Source of the DNA: Chryseobacterium sp. 39-10
GTDB taxonomy: Bacteria > Bacteroidota > Bacteroidia > Flavobacteriales > Weeksellaceae
DNA: 62,543 bases
Assembly (NCBI GenBank): GCA_001898255.1
Contig: MKTK01000006.1
Span: forward strand, 153,228 to 215,770
Direction of reading: 5' to 3'
Part shown: piece by piece, positions 36,152 through 43,584 of the stretch
How positions within the stretch are numbered: position 1 is the first letter of the stretch
How the letters are laid out: each line of letters starts with the position of its first letter
The notes under the pieces: generated by a model
What the model saw: the letters and a program-made list of their open reading frames with translations, nothing else
What the model was told of the DNA's origin: nothing
The model's database searches: none
Made by a program: the position numbers and the translations under genes

Positions 36152-37600
36152 ATGAAAAATATATTTAAAATTTTGCTGGTACTCATTTTACCATTACTTC
36201 TGGTAAATGCGTGCCGTGATGAGGCGAACAAGGACTGGACAACGCCTGAACAAACCATTCATTTATACAATACGACGCTAAGCAGCAACACGCTATATCC
36301 GTCGATGGATGATAACAGCTTCAGATTGGTTTGGGATATGGTGTCGTCGGCAACTGGACCCTACACTGTGCAATTTTCAAAAACATCAGATTTTAAAAAC
36401 CCGATTGTATTTGGAACTTCTACAACAAACTCTTTCACCAAATCGATTAAAGAACTCAACTCTTCGTTATTGCAAGCAGGATATTCTCCTTATGCTCAAA
36501 CCATGTTGTTTATAAGAGTTATCAATGGAAATCAGCTATCCAACGTAATTTCTGTAGGCGTTACTCCTTATCCGGTAACTATTCCTGTCATTAACAACCC
36601 AACTTCAGGACAATCACTCGTGCTGGACGCAAGCAACCCTACCGCAACTGCAACTACCATTAAATGGACCGATTACGATTACGGAACTACGGTTAATTAC
36701 ACTTTAGAGGTAAGCAAAAAAGGAACAGGTGATTTTATTACCCTTGCTACCGTTAATGATGCGAAAGAATTAGAAGTGTCCAACTTCCTTATCAACGAAG
36801 CTGCTTCTAAACTTGATTTACCCGTTAACGTCGCTTCCGAGATTGATCTTCGTATCACCGCTAAAACAGAATCTGCAGGTGGTGTAATCACCAAGGTTTC
36901 GGAGCTTGTAACCTTCAAGGTAACGCCTTACCAACCGGCATACAAGAACTTTTATATTGTCGGTGGAGGAACTGCTGTTGGCTGGAGTGCATCAAATGCG
37001 CAACTGCTTAAAAACACACAAAACATCACCGAAATCTATACCTACCTGGAAAACAACGGTATGTTCCGATTCCTGGGTCAGCAAGACTGGAACCCGGATA
37101 ACTACAGCTTGAATGCGCCCGGCGTAAATGAGAGTTACAAATACTTTAAAACTTGGTCCACCAATTTAAGAAGCGGCGTAACACCAGAACAGAACTTTGA
37201 AAATATCGTATTCACAGGCGATTCAGGAATGTATAAAATCACCATTGACCAAAATACCAAAGACATTAAAGTGACCTCATCTCCAATCCCAACCTTGCCA
37301 ACAGAGTTGTTCTTGGTAGGATCCATCAACGGATGGAACGCTGGCGCTGCGATCCCAATGGATCAGATTAACGACGGTGTTTACGAACATACCATGGTGT
37401 TGCCCGACGGTGCCGAATTCAAATTCATTGGTCAACAAGCTTGGGGTGATCTGGAATGGGCCAACATCCATACAGATGGTAACTCAGGATACCTTGGACC
37501 AAAAGGAGATAACAATAATATCAAATTTAACGGTGGTGGTACAACCTACAAAATTACCGCTAATGTGAAATTGGGTATTTACACCATTATTCCTCAATAA
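36152..37600 (+). CDS. SusF-like starch-binding outer-membrane lipoprotein
   Basis: The 482-residue lipoprotein (signal ending LLVNACRDE) has two tandem SusE-type immunoglobulin-like domains (about 25-150 and 150-265). Two starch-binding modules follow (about 268-380 and 385-482), beginning FYIVGGGTAVGWSAS and LFLVGSINGWNAG, with FRFLGQQDWNP and FKFIGQQAWGD. It therefore has one more spacer domain than the preceding SusE-like protein. The shared C-terminal halves point to an old tandem duplication. It is the last gene before a terminator, so susC-D-E-F forms one unit. Confidence 0.85.
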   Translation: MKNIFKILLVLILPLLLVNACRDEANKDWTTPEQTIHLYNTTLSSNTLYPSMDDNSFRLVWDMVSSATGPYTVQFSKTSDFKNPIVFGTSTTNSFTKSIKELNSSLLQAGYSPYAQTMLFIRVINGNQLSNVISVGVTPYPVTIPVINNPTSGQSLVLDASNPTATATTIKWTDYDYGTTVNYTLEVSKKGTGDFITLATVNDAKELEVSNFLINEAASKLDLPVNVASEIDLRITAKTESAGGVITKVSELVTFKVTPYQPAYKNFYIVGGGTAVGWSASNAQLLKNTQNITEIYTYLENNGMFRFLGQQDWNPDNYSLNAPGVNESYKYFKTWSTNLRSGVTPEQNFENIVFTGDSGMYKITIDQNTKDIKVTSSPIPTLPTELFLVGSINGWNAGAAIPMDQINDGVYEHTMVLPDGAEFKFIGQQAWGDLEWANIHTDGNSGYLGPKGDNNNIKFNGGGTTYKITANVKLGIYTIIPQ

Positions 37601-37619
37601 ATGAGGGTGATTTAAAGGA

Positions 37620-37656
37620 AAAACTGTTGCTTTTTAGCAGCAGTTTTTTTATTTTT
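37620..37656 (+). terminator. Terminator after the SusF-like gene
   Basis: ACTGTTGC pairs with GCAGCAGT (one G-T position) around TTTTTA and is followed by TTTTTTTATTTTT. It separates susCDEF from the enzyme genes. Confidence 0.85.
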
Positions 37657-37676
37657 AAGCAATAAAAAATCAGAAT

Positions 37677-39833
37677 ATGAAAGTGACCAAAACCGCTGCT
37701 CTTTTCCTGCTGATGGGAATTTTTGCAGCCCATGCCCAAACATTAAAATCGCCCGACGGTAAGTTTGAAATGAGTTTTCAACTGAAAGCCGGCGTACCTT
37801 TTTACCATTTAAAATATGAAGGAAAAACAATCATTGAAGATTCAAAATTAGGGCTTCGTCTAAGGCGTGATAGCGATATCAAATTCGCCTCAGAAATCGA
37901 TAATAAAGTACAAAGTGGAAATGACCTTAACGCAGGATTTGAAAAAACCGCCGAAAAATTCGACAGTAAAAATGAAAACTGGAATCCTATACTAGGCGAA
38001 AAGAAAACCTACAACAATCATTACAACGAATTAGCCGTAACACTTAATCAACCAGCGAATGACCGACACATTGTGGTGAAGTTTCGTTTGTTTAATGATG
38101 GCCTGGGTTTCCGCTACGAATTTCCTCAGCAAAAAAACCTGAATTATTTCATCATTAAAGAAGAAGATACCGAGATCGATCTCCCCGCAAACATGAAAAC
38201 CTGGTGGATCACCGGCGATTACGATTCTCAAGAGTACTTGTATCAAGAATCAAAAATCTCCGAAATCCCAACAAAATGGCCGACTTCCTACGATTCTAAC
38301 GCATCGCAAACACTCATTAAAAATGCGATACAAATTCCGACCATGATGAAATGGGAAGGCAAAACTCCGCTATACCTTAATATTTCCGAAGCTGCCGTAA
38401 TAGACTACCCCACCGCCAATGTGGAAGTGGATGCTGTAAAATTTAAACTAAAAACACATCTCACCCCAGATGCGTTAGGAGCAAAAGGATACATTCAAAC
38501 TCCTGCAGTATCACCATGGCGAACTGTAATTGTATCGCCAAAAGCCGAAGAAGTGCTGGATTCTAAAATGATTTTTAATCTGAACGAACCCACCCAATAC
38601 ACCGACACTTCTTACATTAAACCCACAAAATACATGGGTGTTTGGTGGGAAATGATCATTGGAAAATCAAACTGGGCCTACTCTACTGCAGATAATGTAC
38701 ACATTGGCAAAACCGATTTTAGCAAATTGACGCCCAACGGAAAACACGGTGCTAATAATACGAAAGTGAAAGAGTATATTGATTTTGCCTCTGCCAACGG
38801 TTTCGATGCGCTTTTAATTGAAGGATGGAACACCGGTTGGGAAGATTGGTTCGGACACAGCAAAGAATTTGTTTTCGATTTCATCACCCCTTATCCCGAT
38901 TTTGACATCAAAATGCTTAATGATTATGCCCACACCAAAGGCATCAAACTGATGATGCACCACGAAACTTCCAGCTCGGCCACCAATTATGAGCGATGGG
39001 CAGACAAAGCATTCCAACTCATGAATAAATACGATTATCCTTCAGTAAAAACGGGTTATGTGGGCAATATTATTCCTCATGGCGAACATCATTATTCGCA
39101 ATGGATGATCAATCATTATTACCGGATCGCTGAAAAAGCCAATGAATACAAAATCATGGTGAATTCACACGAGTCCGTGCGCCCAACCGGACAAAGCCGT
39201 ACGTACCCCAATTGGGTGTCTGCAGAAGCCGCCCGCGGAACGGAGTTTGAAGCTTTCGGTGGAAATAATCCCGACCACCAAACAATTTTGCCTTTTACCC
39301 GCTTTATAGGCGGACCTATGGATTACACGCCGGGAATCTTCCAAACCAAGCTCGATTACTATTTCCCCGGTGATAAAAGATTTGTAAAAACTACACTCGC
39401 CAAACAGCTTGCACTGTATGTGGTGATGTACATGCCTTTGCAAATGGCGGCCGATCTTCCCGAAAATTATGCGAAGCACATGGATGCATTTCAGTTCATC
39501 AAAGATGTTGCTGCAGATTGGGATGAAACTAAAATCCTTGCCGCAGAACCCGGCGATTATATACACACCGCAAGAAAAGCCAAAGGAACCGACAATTGGT
39601 TTGTGGGAGGAATTACCGATGAAAATGCAAGAGATTTTACCGTTGATTTTTCATTTTTGGATAAAAACAGAAAATACGAAGCCACCATTTATGAAGATGG
39701 TAAAGATGCCGATTATATCAACAATCCGCAAAGTTATCATATTTACAAGAAAACCGTAGACAACAAAACCAAACTGCCGGTACATCTGGTAAGAAGTGGT
39801 GGCTATGCGATTTCTTTAAAGCCGCTGAAGTAA
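37677..39833 (+). CDS. susB: GH97 alpha-glucosidase (SusB type)
   Basis: SusB-type GH97 enzymes cut maltooligosaccharides to glucose in the periplasm by inversion with bound calcium. The 718-residue protein has a signal peptide (IFAAHAQ), an N-terminal beta-sandwich and a TIM barrel. The barrel holds MMHHETSSSATNYERW and VNSHESVRPTGQSRTYPN, followed by AARGTEFEAF. The glutamates in these three stretches correspond to the acid, base and calcium-binding residues known for SusB. A C-terminal beta-domain closes the protein. The stop lies 7 bp before the first palindrome of the RAYT unit. Confidence 0.93.
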   Translation: MKVTKTAALFLLMGIFAAHAQTLKSPDGKFEMSFQLKAGVPFYHLKYEGKTIIEDSKLGLRLRRDSDIKFASEIDNKVQSGNDLNAGFEKTAEKFDSKNENWNPILGEKKTYNNHYNELAVTLNQPANDRHIVVKFRLFNDGLGFRYEFPQQKNLNYFIIKEEDTEIDLPANMKTWWITGDYDSQEYLYQESKISEIPTKWPTSYDSNASQTLIKNAIQIPTMMKWEGKTPLYLNISEAAVIDYPTANVEVDAVKFKLKTHLTPDALGAKGYIQTPAVSPWRTVIVSPKAEEVLDSKMIFNLNEPTQYTDTSYIKPTKYMGVWWEMIIGKSNWAYSTADNVHIGKTDFSKLTPNGKHGANNTKVKEYIDFASANGFDALLIEGWNTGWEDWFGHSKEFVFDFITPYPDFDIKMLNDYAHTKGIKLMMHHETSSSATNYERWADKAFQLMNKYDYPSVKTGYVGNIIPHGEHHYSQWMINHYYRIAEKANEYKIMVNSHESVRPTGQSRTYPNWVSAEAARGTEFEAFGGNNPDHQTILPFTRFIGGPMDYTPGIFQTKLDYYFPGDKRFVKTTLAKQLALYVVMYMPLQMAADLPENYAKHMDAFQFIKDVAADWDETKILAAEPGDYIHTARKAKGTDNWFVGGITDENARDFTVDFSFLDKNRKYEATIYEDGKDADYINNPQSYHIYKKTVDNKTKLPVHLVRSGGYAISLKPLK

Positions 39834-39840
39834 GGATGGG

Positions 39841-39873
39841 AAACCTCATAGGTTTTCGAAACCTATGAGGTTT
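39841..39873 (+). repeat. Left 33-bp palindrome flanking the RAYT-like gene
   Basis: AAACCTCATAGGTTT, loop TCG, then AAACCTATGAGGTTT: perfect 15-bp arms. It is the exact reverse complement of the right palindrome at 40514-40546, including the loop. Confidence 0.92.
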
Positions 39874-39915
39874 AATAAATTCACTAACTTTATTTTTTAT
39901 AACCCATTTTAAATT

Positions 39916-40506
39916 GTGGAAGTCACGAATCCCTCATACAGCAATTTTCAGTTTGAACAAATCTATCATTTGTACACTCGTGTGAGCGGGAATGAATCAG
40001 TTTTCCGCCATCAGAAGAATTATGACTATTTTCTGAGTCAGTTCTCAAAATACTTGCTGCCCTATTTAGATGTATTCGCCTATTGCCTGGTGCCACAACG
40101 GTTTAGTTTTCTGGTTTGCTTTAAATCTAAAAATGAAATACTTGAAAATTTAGGAAATGATGACCAAGTTTTTACAAAGGAAGAAGAACACAAGTTTCTG
40201 ATGAAACCACTCAGTAATTTGCTAAATTCGTACGCAAAAGCATACAATAAAATGTATAACCGAAAGGGCGCCCTATTTATGGATTACGTAAGACGTGAGA
40301 ATATTGACGATGATGAAACGCTTAAAAATACCTTTCGTGAAATCCATAAAATCCCCATGTTGAATCAGTTGACTACAAATATTGAGGACTGGATACATTC
40401 CTCCTATCATGCATACAAAAACCCCGAAAAACCTACAAAAATCTCAAGACAATTAATGATGGATTATTTTGATGACATCGAGGATTTTGTAAAATTTCAT
40501 CAATAA
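39916..40506 (+). CDS. RAYT/IS200-type (Y1) transposase homologue with lost HUH motif
   Basis: The 196-residue protein keeps the outline of Bacteroidetes Y1/RAYT transposases: IYHLYTRVSGNESVF, NYDYFLSQFSKYLLPYLDVF, AYCLVPQRFSFLV, then NLLNSYAKAYNKMYNRKGALF. Active relatives read AYCLMPNHFHFL at the third stretch; here residues 61-64 are QRFS, so both metal-binding histidines are gone. The later Asn-Pro stretch is also altered (REIHKIPMLN). Tyr106 and Tyr110 remain in the helix that usually holds the catalytic Tyr. The start is a GTG at 39916. The frame is intact, which argues for a retained, perhaps DNA-binding, role rather than decay. Confidence 0.8.
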   Translation: MEVTNPSYSNFQFEQIYHLYTRVSGNESVFRHQKNYDYFLSQFSKYLLPYLDVFAYCLVPQRFSFLVCFKSKNEILENLGNDDQVFTKEEEHKFLMKPLSNLLNSYAKAYNKMYNRKGALFMDYVRRENIDDDETLKNTFREIHKIPMLNQLTTNIEDWIHSSYHAYKNPEKPTKISRQLMMDYFDDIEDFVKFHQ

Positions 40507-40513
40507 CACAACC

Positions 40514-40546
40514 AAACCTCATAGGTTTCGAAAACCTATGAGGTTT
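40514..40546 (-). repeat. Right 33-bp palindrome flanking the RAYT-like gene
   Basis: The same 15-bp arms as the left copy with loop CGA, the reverse complement of TCG. It starts 7 bp after the RAYT stop. An ATG at 40538 within it is in frame with the GH13 gene. Confidence 0.92.
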
Positions 40547-40567
40547 CCCAATCAATCCCTTTTCAAT

Positions 40568-42412
40568 ATGAAAAAAATAATTTTCTTTTTATCAGTTATG
40601 CTGTTTTCTGCCGCGTATTCGCAGGTGCAGAAAGTAGAGCCTGCCTTTTGGTGGAGCGAAATGAAAAATCCCGAATTACAACTTTTGGTGTATGGTAAAA
40701 ACATCGAGAATTTTCAACCTGAATTTTCGGGTAGCATTAAAATCAAAGAAGTAAAAAAAGTTGAAAATCCAAACTATCTTTTTATAACGGTGGATACCCA
40801 AAACATTCAGCCGGGAATTTTTAAACTCAGTTTTAAAAACGGAAGCAAAACAGTAAGCACCATCAAGTATGAATTCAAACAAAGACAGCAACATTCGTCG
40901 CAAAGAAGTGGATTTACTTCGGAGGATGTCATGTATTTAATCATGCCGGATCGTTTTGCCAATGGAAATCCTAAAAACGACAATACACCGGATACGGCCG
41001 AAAAAGCGGACCGAAGTAATAAAGACGGAAGACACGGTGGCGACATTGCTGGAATCATTAAAAACCTGGATTATCTTCAGGAATTGGGGGTTACCACGCT
41101 TTGGAACACGCCATTGCTGGAAGACAATGAACCCGTGACATCCTACCACGGCTATGCGCAAAGCGATTATTACAAAATCGATCCGCGCTACGGCACCAAC
41201 GAAGATTACAAAAATCTGGCGGATGAACTTCACAAGAGAAAAATGAAACTCGTGATGGATTATGTCACCAATCATTGGGGTTCCAAAAGCTGGATCATTA
41301 AAGATCTGCCTTCCAAAGATTGGATTCATTATTGGAATGGCGGCGAAAACGGCTTCAAAAGAAGCAACTACAGAATGACCACGCAGTTCGATACCAATGC
41401 GGCAAAAATTGATGCCGAAAACTGTATGGACGGCTGGTTTGATACCACCATGCCGGATATGAACCAAAGCAATCCAATGGTCGTCAATTATATGGCGCAA
41501 AATGCCATTTGGTGGATTGAATATGCCGGTTTGGACGGACTTCGAGTAGATACCTATTCCTACAACGACAAAAAAGGAATTGCAGATTGGACCAAAAGAA
41601 TCACCGATGAGTATCCCAATTTGAATATCGTGGGCGAAGTTTGGATGCACGATCAGGCGCAAATGTCATACTGGCAGAAAGATTCCAAAATAGCAGCGAT
41701 AGAAGGCTACAATTCTTATTTGCCTTCCGTGATGGATTTTACACTTCACGATGCTCTCGGTCAGGTTTTCCATGAAAATGAAGGTTGGGATTCCGGGATG
41801 CAAAGAGTGTACGATAATTTTGCCAACGATTTTCTTTATCCAAATATCAATAACATTCTGGTTTTTGCAGAAAATCACGATACCAGTCGGTTCAATCATA
41901 TTTTCCCGAAAGTGGAAGATTACAAACTGGCGATGAGCTTGATTCTGACCGTGCGTGGAATCCCGCAATTGTATTACGGTTCCGAGATTGGAATGGCCGG
42001 CGATAAGGGAAAAGGCGATGGCGATATTCGCAGAGATTTCCCAGGAGGATGGATTGGTGATTCCCAAAATGCTTTTGCCGCATCAGGAAGAACGAAAGAA
42101 CAAAATGAATATTTCGATTTCACCAAAAAACTCCTGAACTGGCGAAAAACCAATGAGGCGATTCACAACGGAAAAACCCTGCATTACATTCCGAACAACA
42201 ATGTTTACGTGTATTTCCGGTACACGGATAATAAGCGGGTAATGGTGGTCATCAATAATAACAAAGAAAATCAGAGTTTGGATTTGAAGCGTTTTTCCGA
42301 AGGAATTAAAAACTTTAAAAAAGGGAAAGACATTATTTCTGACAGAAATTTTGATTTAAAAACGAATTTGTCCGTTCCTGCAAAGTCTTCATTGGTTTTA
42401 GAATTGAACTAA
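40568..42412 (+). CDS. susA: GH13 alpha-amylase / neopullulanase (SusA type)
   Basis: The enzyme cuts maltodextrin or pullulan in the periplasm. The 614-residue protein has a signal peptide (LFSAAYSQ) and an N-terminal cyclomaltodextrinase-type domain (about 25-115). The GH13 barrel has all four regions: DYVTNHW, GLRVDTYSY (nucleophile Asp), VGEVWM (acid Glu) and FAENHDTSRF (transition-state Asp). A C-terminal beta-domain ends in LVLELN. The ATG at 40568 is preferred because the upstream ATG at 40538 lies in the palindrome and would spoil the signal peptide. KilA-N follows after 9 bp. Confidence 0.9.
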   Translation: MKKIIFFLSVMLFSAAYSQVQKVEPAFWWSEMKNPELQLLVYGKNIENFQPEFSGSIKIKEVKKVENPNYLFITVDTQNIQPGIFKLSFKNGSKTVSTIKYEFKQRQQHSSQRSGFTSEDVMYLIMPDRFANGNPKNDNTPDTAEKADRSNKDGRHGGDIAGIIKNLDYLQELGVTTLWNTPLLEDNEPVTSYHGYAQSDYYKIDPRYGTNEDYKNLADELHKRKMKLVMDYVTNHWGSKSWIIKDLPSKDWIHYWNGGENGFKRSNYRMTTQFDTNAAKIDAENCMDGWFDTTMPDMNQSNPMVVNYMAQNAIWWIEYAGLDGLRVDTYSYNDKKGIADWTKRITDEYPNLNIVGEVWMHDQAQMSYWQKDSKIAAIEGYNSYLPSVMDFTLHDALGQVFHENEGWDSGMQRVYDNFANDFLYPNINNILVFAENHDTSRFNHIFPKVEDYKLAMSLILTVRGIPQLYYGSEIGMAGDKGKGDGDIRRDFPGGWIGDSQNAFAASGRTKEQNEYFDFTKKLLNWRKTNEAIHNGKTLHYIPNNNVYVYFRYTDNKRVMVVINNNKENQSLDLKRFSEGIKNFKKGKDIISDRNFDLKTNLSVPAKSSLVLELN

Positions 42413-42421
42413 ACTTTGAAA

Positions 42422-42778
42422 ATGGCAAAGAATAAAAAAATAGAAGTTGAAGGAAAAGAAATAACTGTAATTCTTGGAGGTAATCAGGAATATATATCTT
42501 TGACCGATATGCTCAAGGCAAAAGACGGTGATTTTTTTATTGCCGATTGGCTGCGTAATAGAAATACGGTGGAGTATTTAGGAATTTGGGAATCTGTTTA
42601 TAATCCTAATTTTAATTATGGCAAATTTGCCATAATTAAAAGTCAGGCAGGTCTTAACAGTCATAAGCTAAGTGTAAAAGATTGGGTAGAAAAAACAAAT
42701 GCAATTCGATTAAAGGCCACTGCTGGTCGATACGAAAGTATTGCTTGGCGGCAATCTGGAAATCAGCGACCAATATAG
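42422..42778 (+). pseudogene. Truncated KilA-N domain protein
   Basis: The first about 105 residues are a KilA-N domain: EYISLTDMLKAKDGDFFIAD, WLRNRNTVEYLGIWE, FAIIKSQAGLNSHKLSVKDW and TNAIRLKATAGRY. In full proteins the text goes on with GGTYAHKDIAFEF, but here it changes abruptly to ESIAWR and then stops, having run into a DinB fragment. KilA-N domains are DNA-binding domains of phage and bacterial regulators. The usual second half is missing, so this is either a broken gene or a short DNA-binding protein of 118 residues. A 30-bp perfect palindrome lies inside it. Confidence 0.7.
42611..42640. repeat. 30-bp perfect palindrome inside the KilA-N gene
   Basis: Two 15-base halves are exact reverse complements with no spacer; the centre is GGCAAATTTGCC and the ends are TTTAATTA and TAATTAAA. 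It encodes part of FNYGKFAIIK, a conserved protein stretch, so it may be chance of codon choice or an operator for the protein. Confidence 0.75.
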
Positions 42779-43016
42779 TTTTGATTTTCCACCCATCGAA
42801 TCTCAGCAGCAATGGGAGAATTTTCTTGAAAATTTTTGGAAAGATTCTGAAGAGTTTTCAACACTCATAGAAACCTTGCCTCAAGAAAAACTCCATGAAG
42901 ATTTTGTTGAAAAGAATTATGGAACTTACCTCAGAAATCTTGACGGAATGATTGAGCACTGCTATTATCACCTTGGTCAAATTGTTTTAATTAAAAAAAT
43001 TATCAATCAAAAATAA
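42734..43016 (+). pseudogene. C-terminal remnant of a DinB-like protein
   Basis: After a one-frame shift near 42745 the sequence encodes about 90 residues: LGGNLEISDQYSFDFPPIES, then ENFLENFWKDSEEFSTLIET, and ending GMIEHCYYHLGQIVLIKKI. The last stretch is the metal-binding helix of DinB/DUF1572-type proteins (HxxYHLGQI). The first half of the DinB domain is missing, replaced by the KilA-N fragment, and the reading frame is broken at the join. This looks like the scar of a deletion between two genes. Confidence 0.7.
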
Positions 43017-43023
43017 CATCAAA

Positions 43024-43545
43024 ATGAATAAAATATGCTCCCTCTTTTTGCTCTCATTATTCTTCCTATTTGCAAACTCAGCTTTGGCTCAGAAAAAAGG
43101 ATTTTATGAGAATGTGCAAAAGAAAAATGTAGGTATTGTGTTAGATCAGCTTAATGATTATGCGGCAAAAGCAGATTTCAAAAATTATTTTGCCTTGTTT
43201 GCAGAAGAGTCCACCTTCATCGGAACCGATGCGGCAGAAATCTGGAACAAAAAAGAATTTATGGACTATGCAAAACCCCATTTTGATAAAGGAAAAGCTT
43301 GGACTTTTACATCTTTAAAAAGAAATATTTATTTCAGTGCAGACGGAAAATATGCCTGGTTCGATGAACTGCTGAACACCCAAATGAAGATCTGCCGTGG
43401 CTCCGGCGTGCTAGAAAAAATCAGTAACAACTGGAAAATCAAGCAATATGTCCTTTCCATGACGGTTCCGAATGAAGTGGTGGATGAAGTGGTGAAAGCA
43501 AAATCTCCCATCGAAAACGCACTGATTTCAGAATTAAAAAAATAG
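43024..43545 (+). CDS. Secreted SnoaL/NTF2-like protein
   Basis: The 173-residue protein has a signal peptide (LFANSALAQ) and an NTF2-like alpha+beta cone. This includes VLDQLNDYAAKADFKNYFAL, FIGTDAAEIWNKKEFMDYAK and the late WFDELLNTQMKICRGSGVLE and WKIKQYVLSM. The last two match SnoaL_3-type domains of unknown ligand. It sits between the KilA-N/DinB scar and the MFS porter, so it may be part of the starch locus transcript. No catalytic residues can be claimed, and binding of a small molecule is a guess. Confidence 0.7.
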   Translation: MNKICSLFLLSLFFLFANSALAQKKGFYENVQKKNVGIVLDQLNDYAAKADFKNYFALFAEESTFIGTDAAEIWNKKEFMDYAKPHFDKGKAWTFTSLKRNIYFSADGKYAWFDELLNTQMKICRGSGVLEKISNNWKIKQYVLSMTVPNEVVDEVVKAKSPIENALISELKK

Positions 43546-43584
43546 CAATACATTTTTACATCATTCATTAATACTACAAACAAT

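Larger units (their letters stand above)
39841..40546 (+). mobile_element. RAYT-like unit between mirror-image palindromes
   Basis: A single RAYT-type gene is bounded by two identical 33-bp palindromes in opposite orientation, a layout like REP sequences around their cognate Y1 transposase. It lies between susB (7 bp away) and the GH13 gene (21 bp away), in the same direction. The encoded protein has lost its HUH histidines, so present-day self-mobility is unlikely. Confidence 0.65.

Noticed and set aside
40937-41662. 241-codon minus-strand open frame opposite susA
   Set aside because: Its composition mirrors the amylase codons and it has no start signals or family features.
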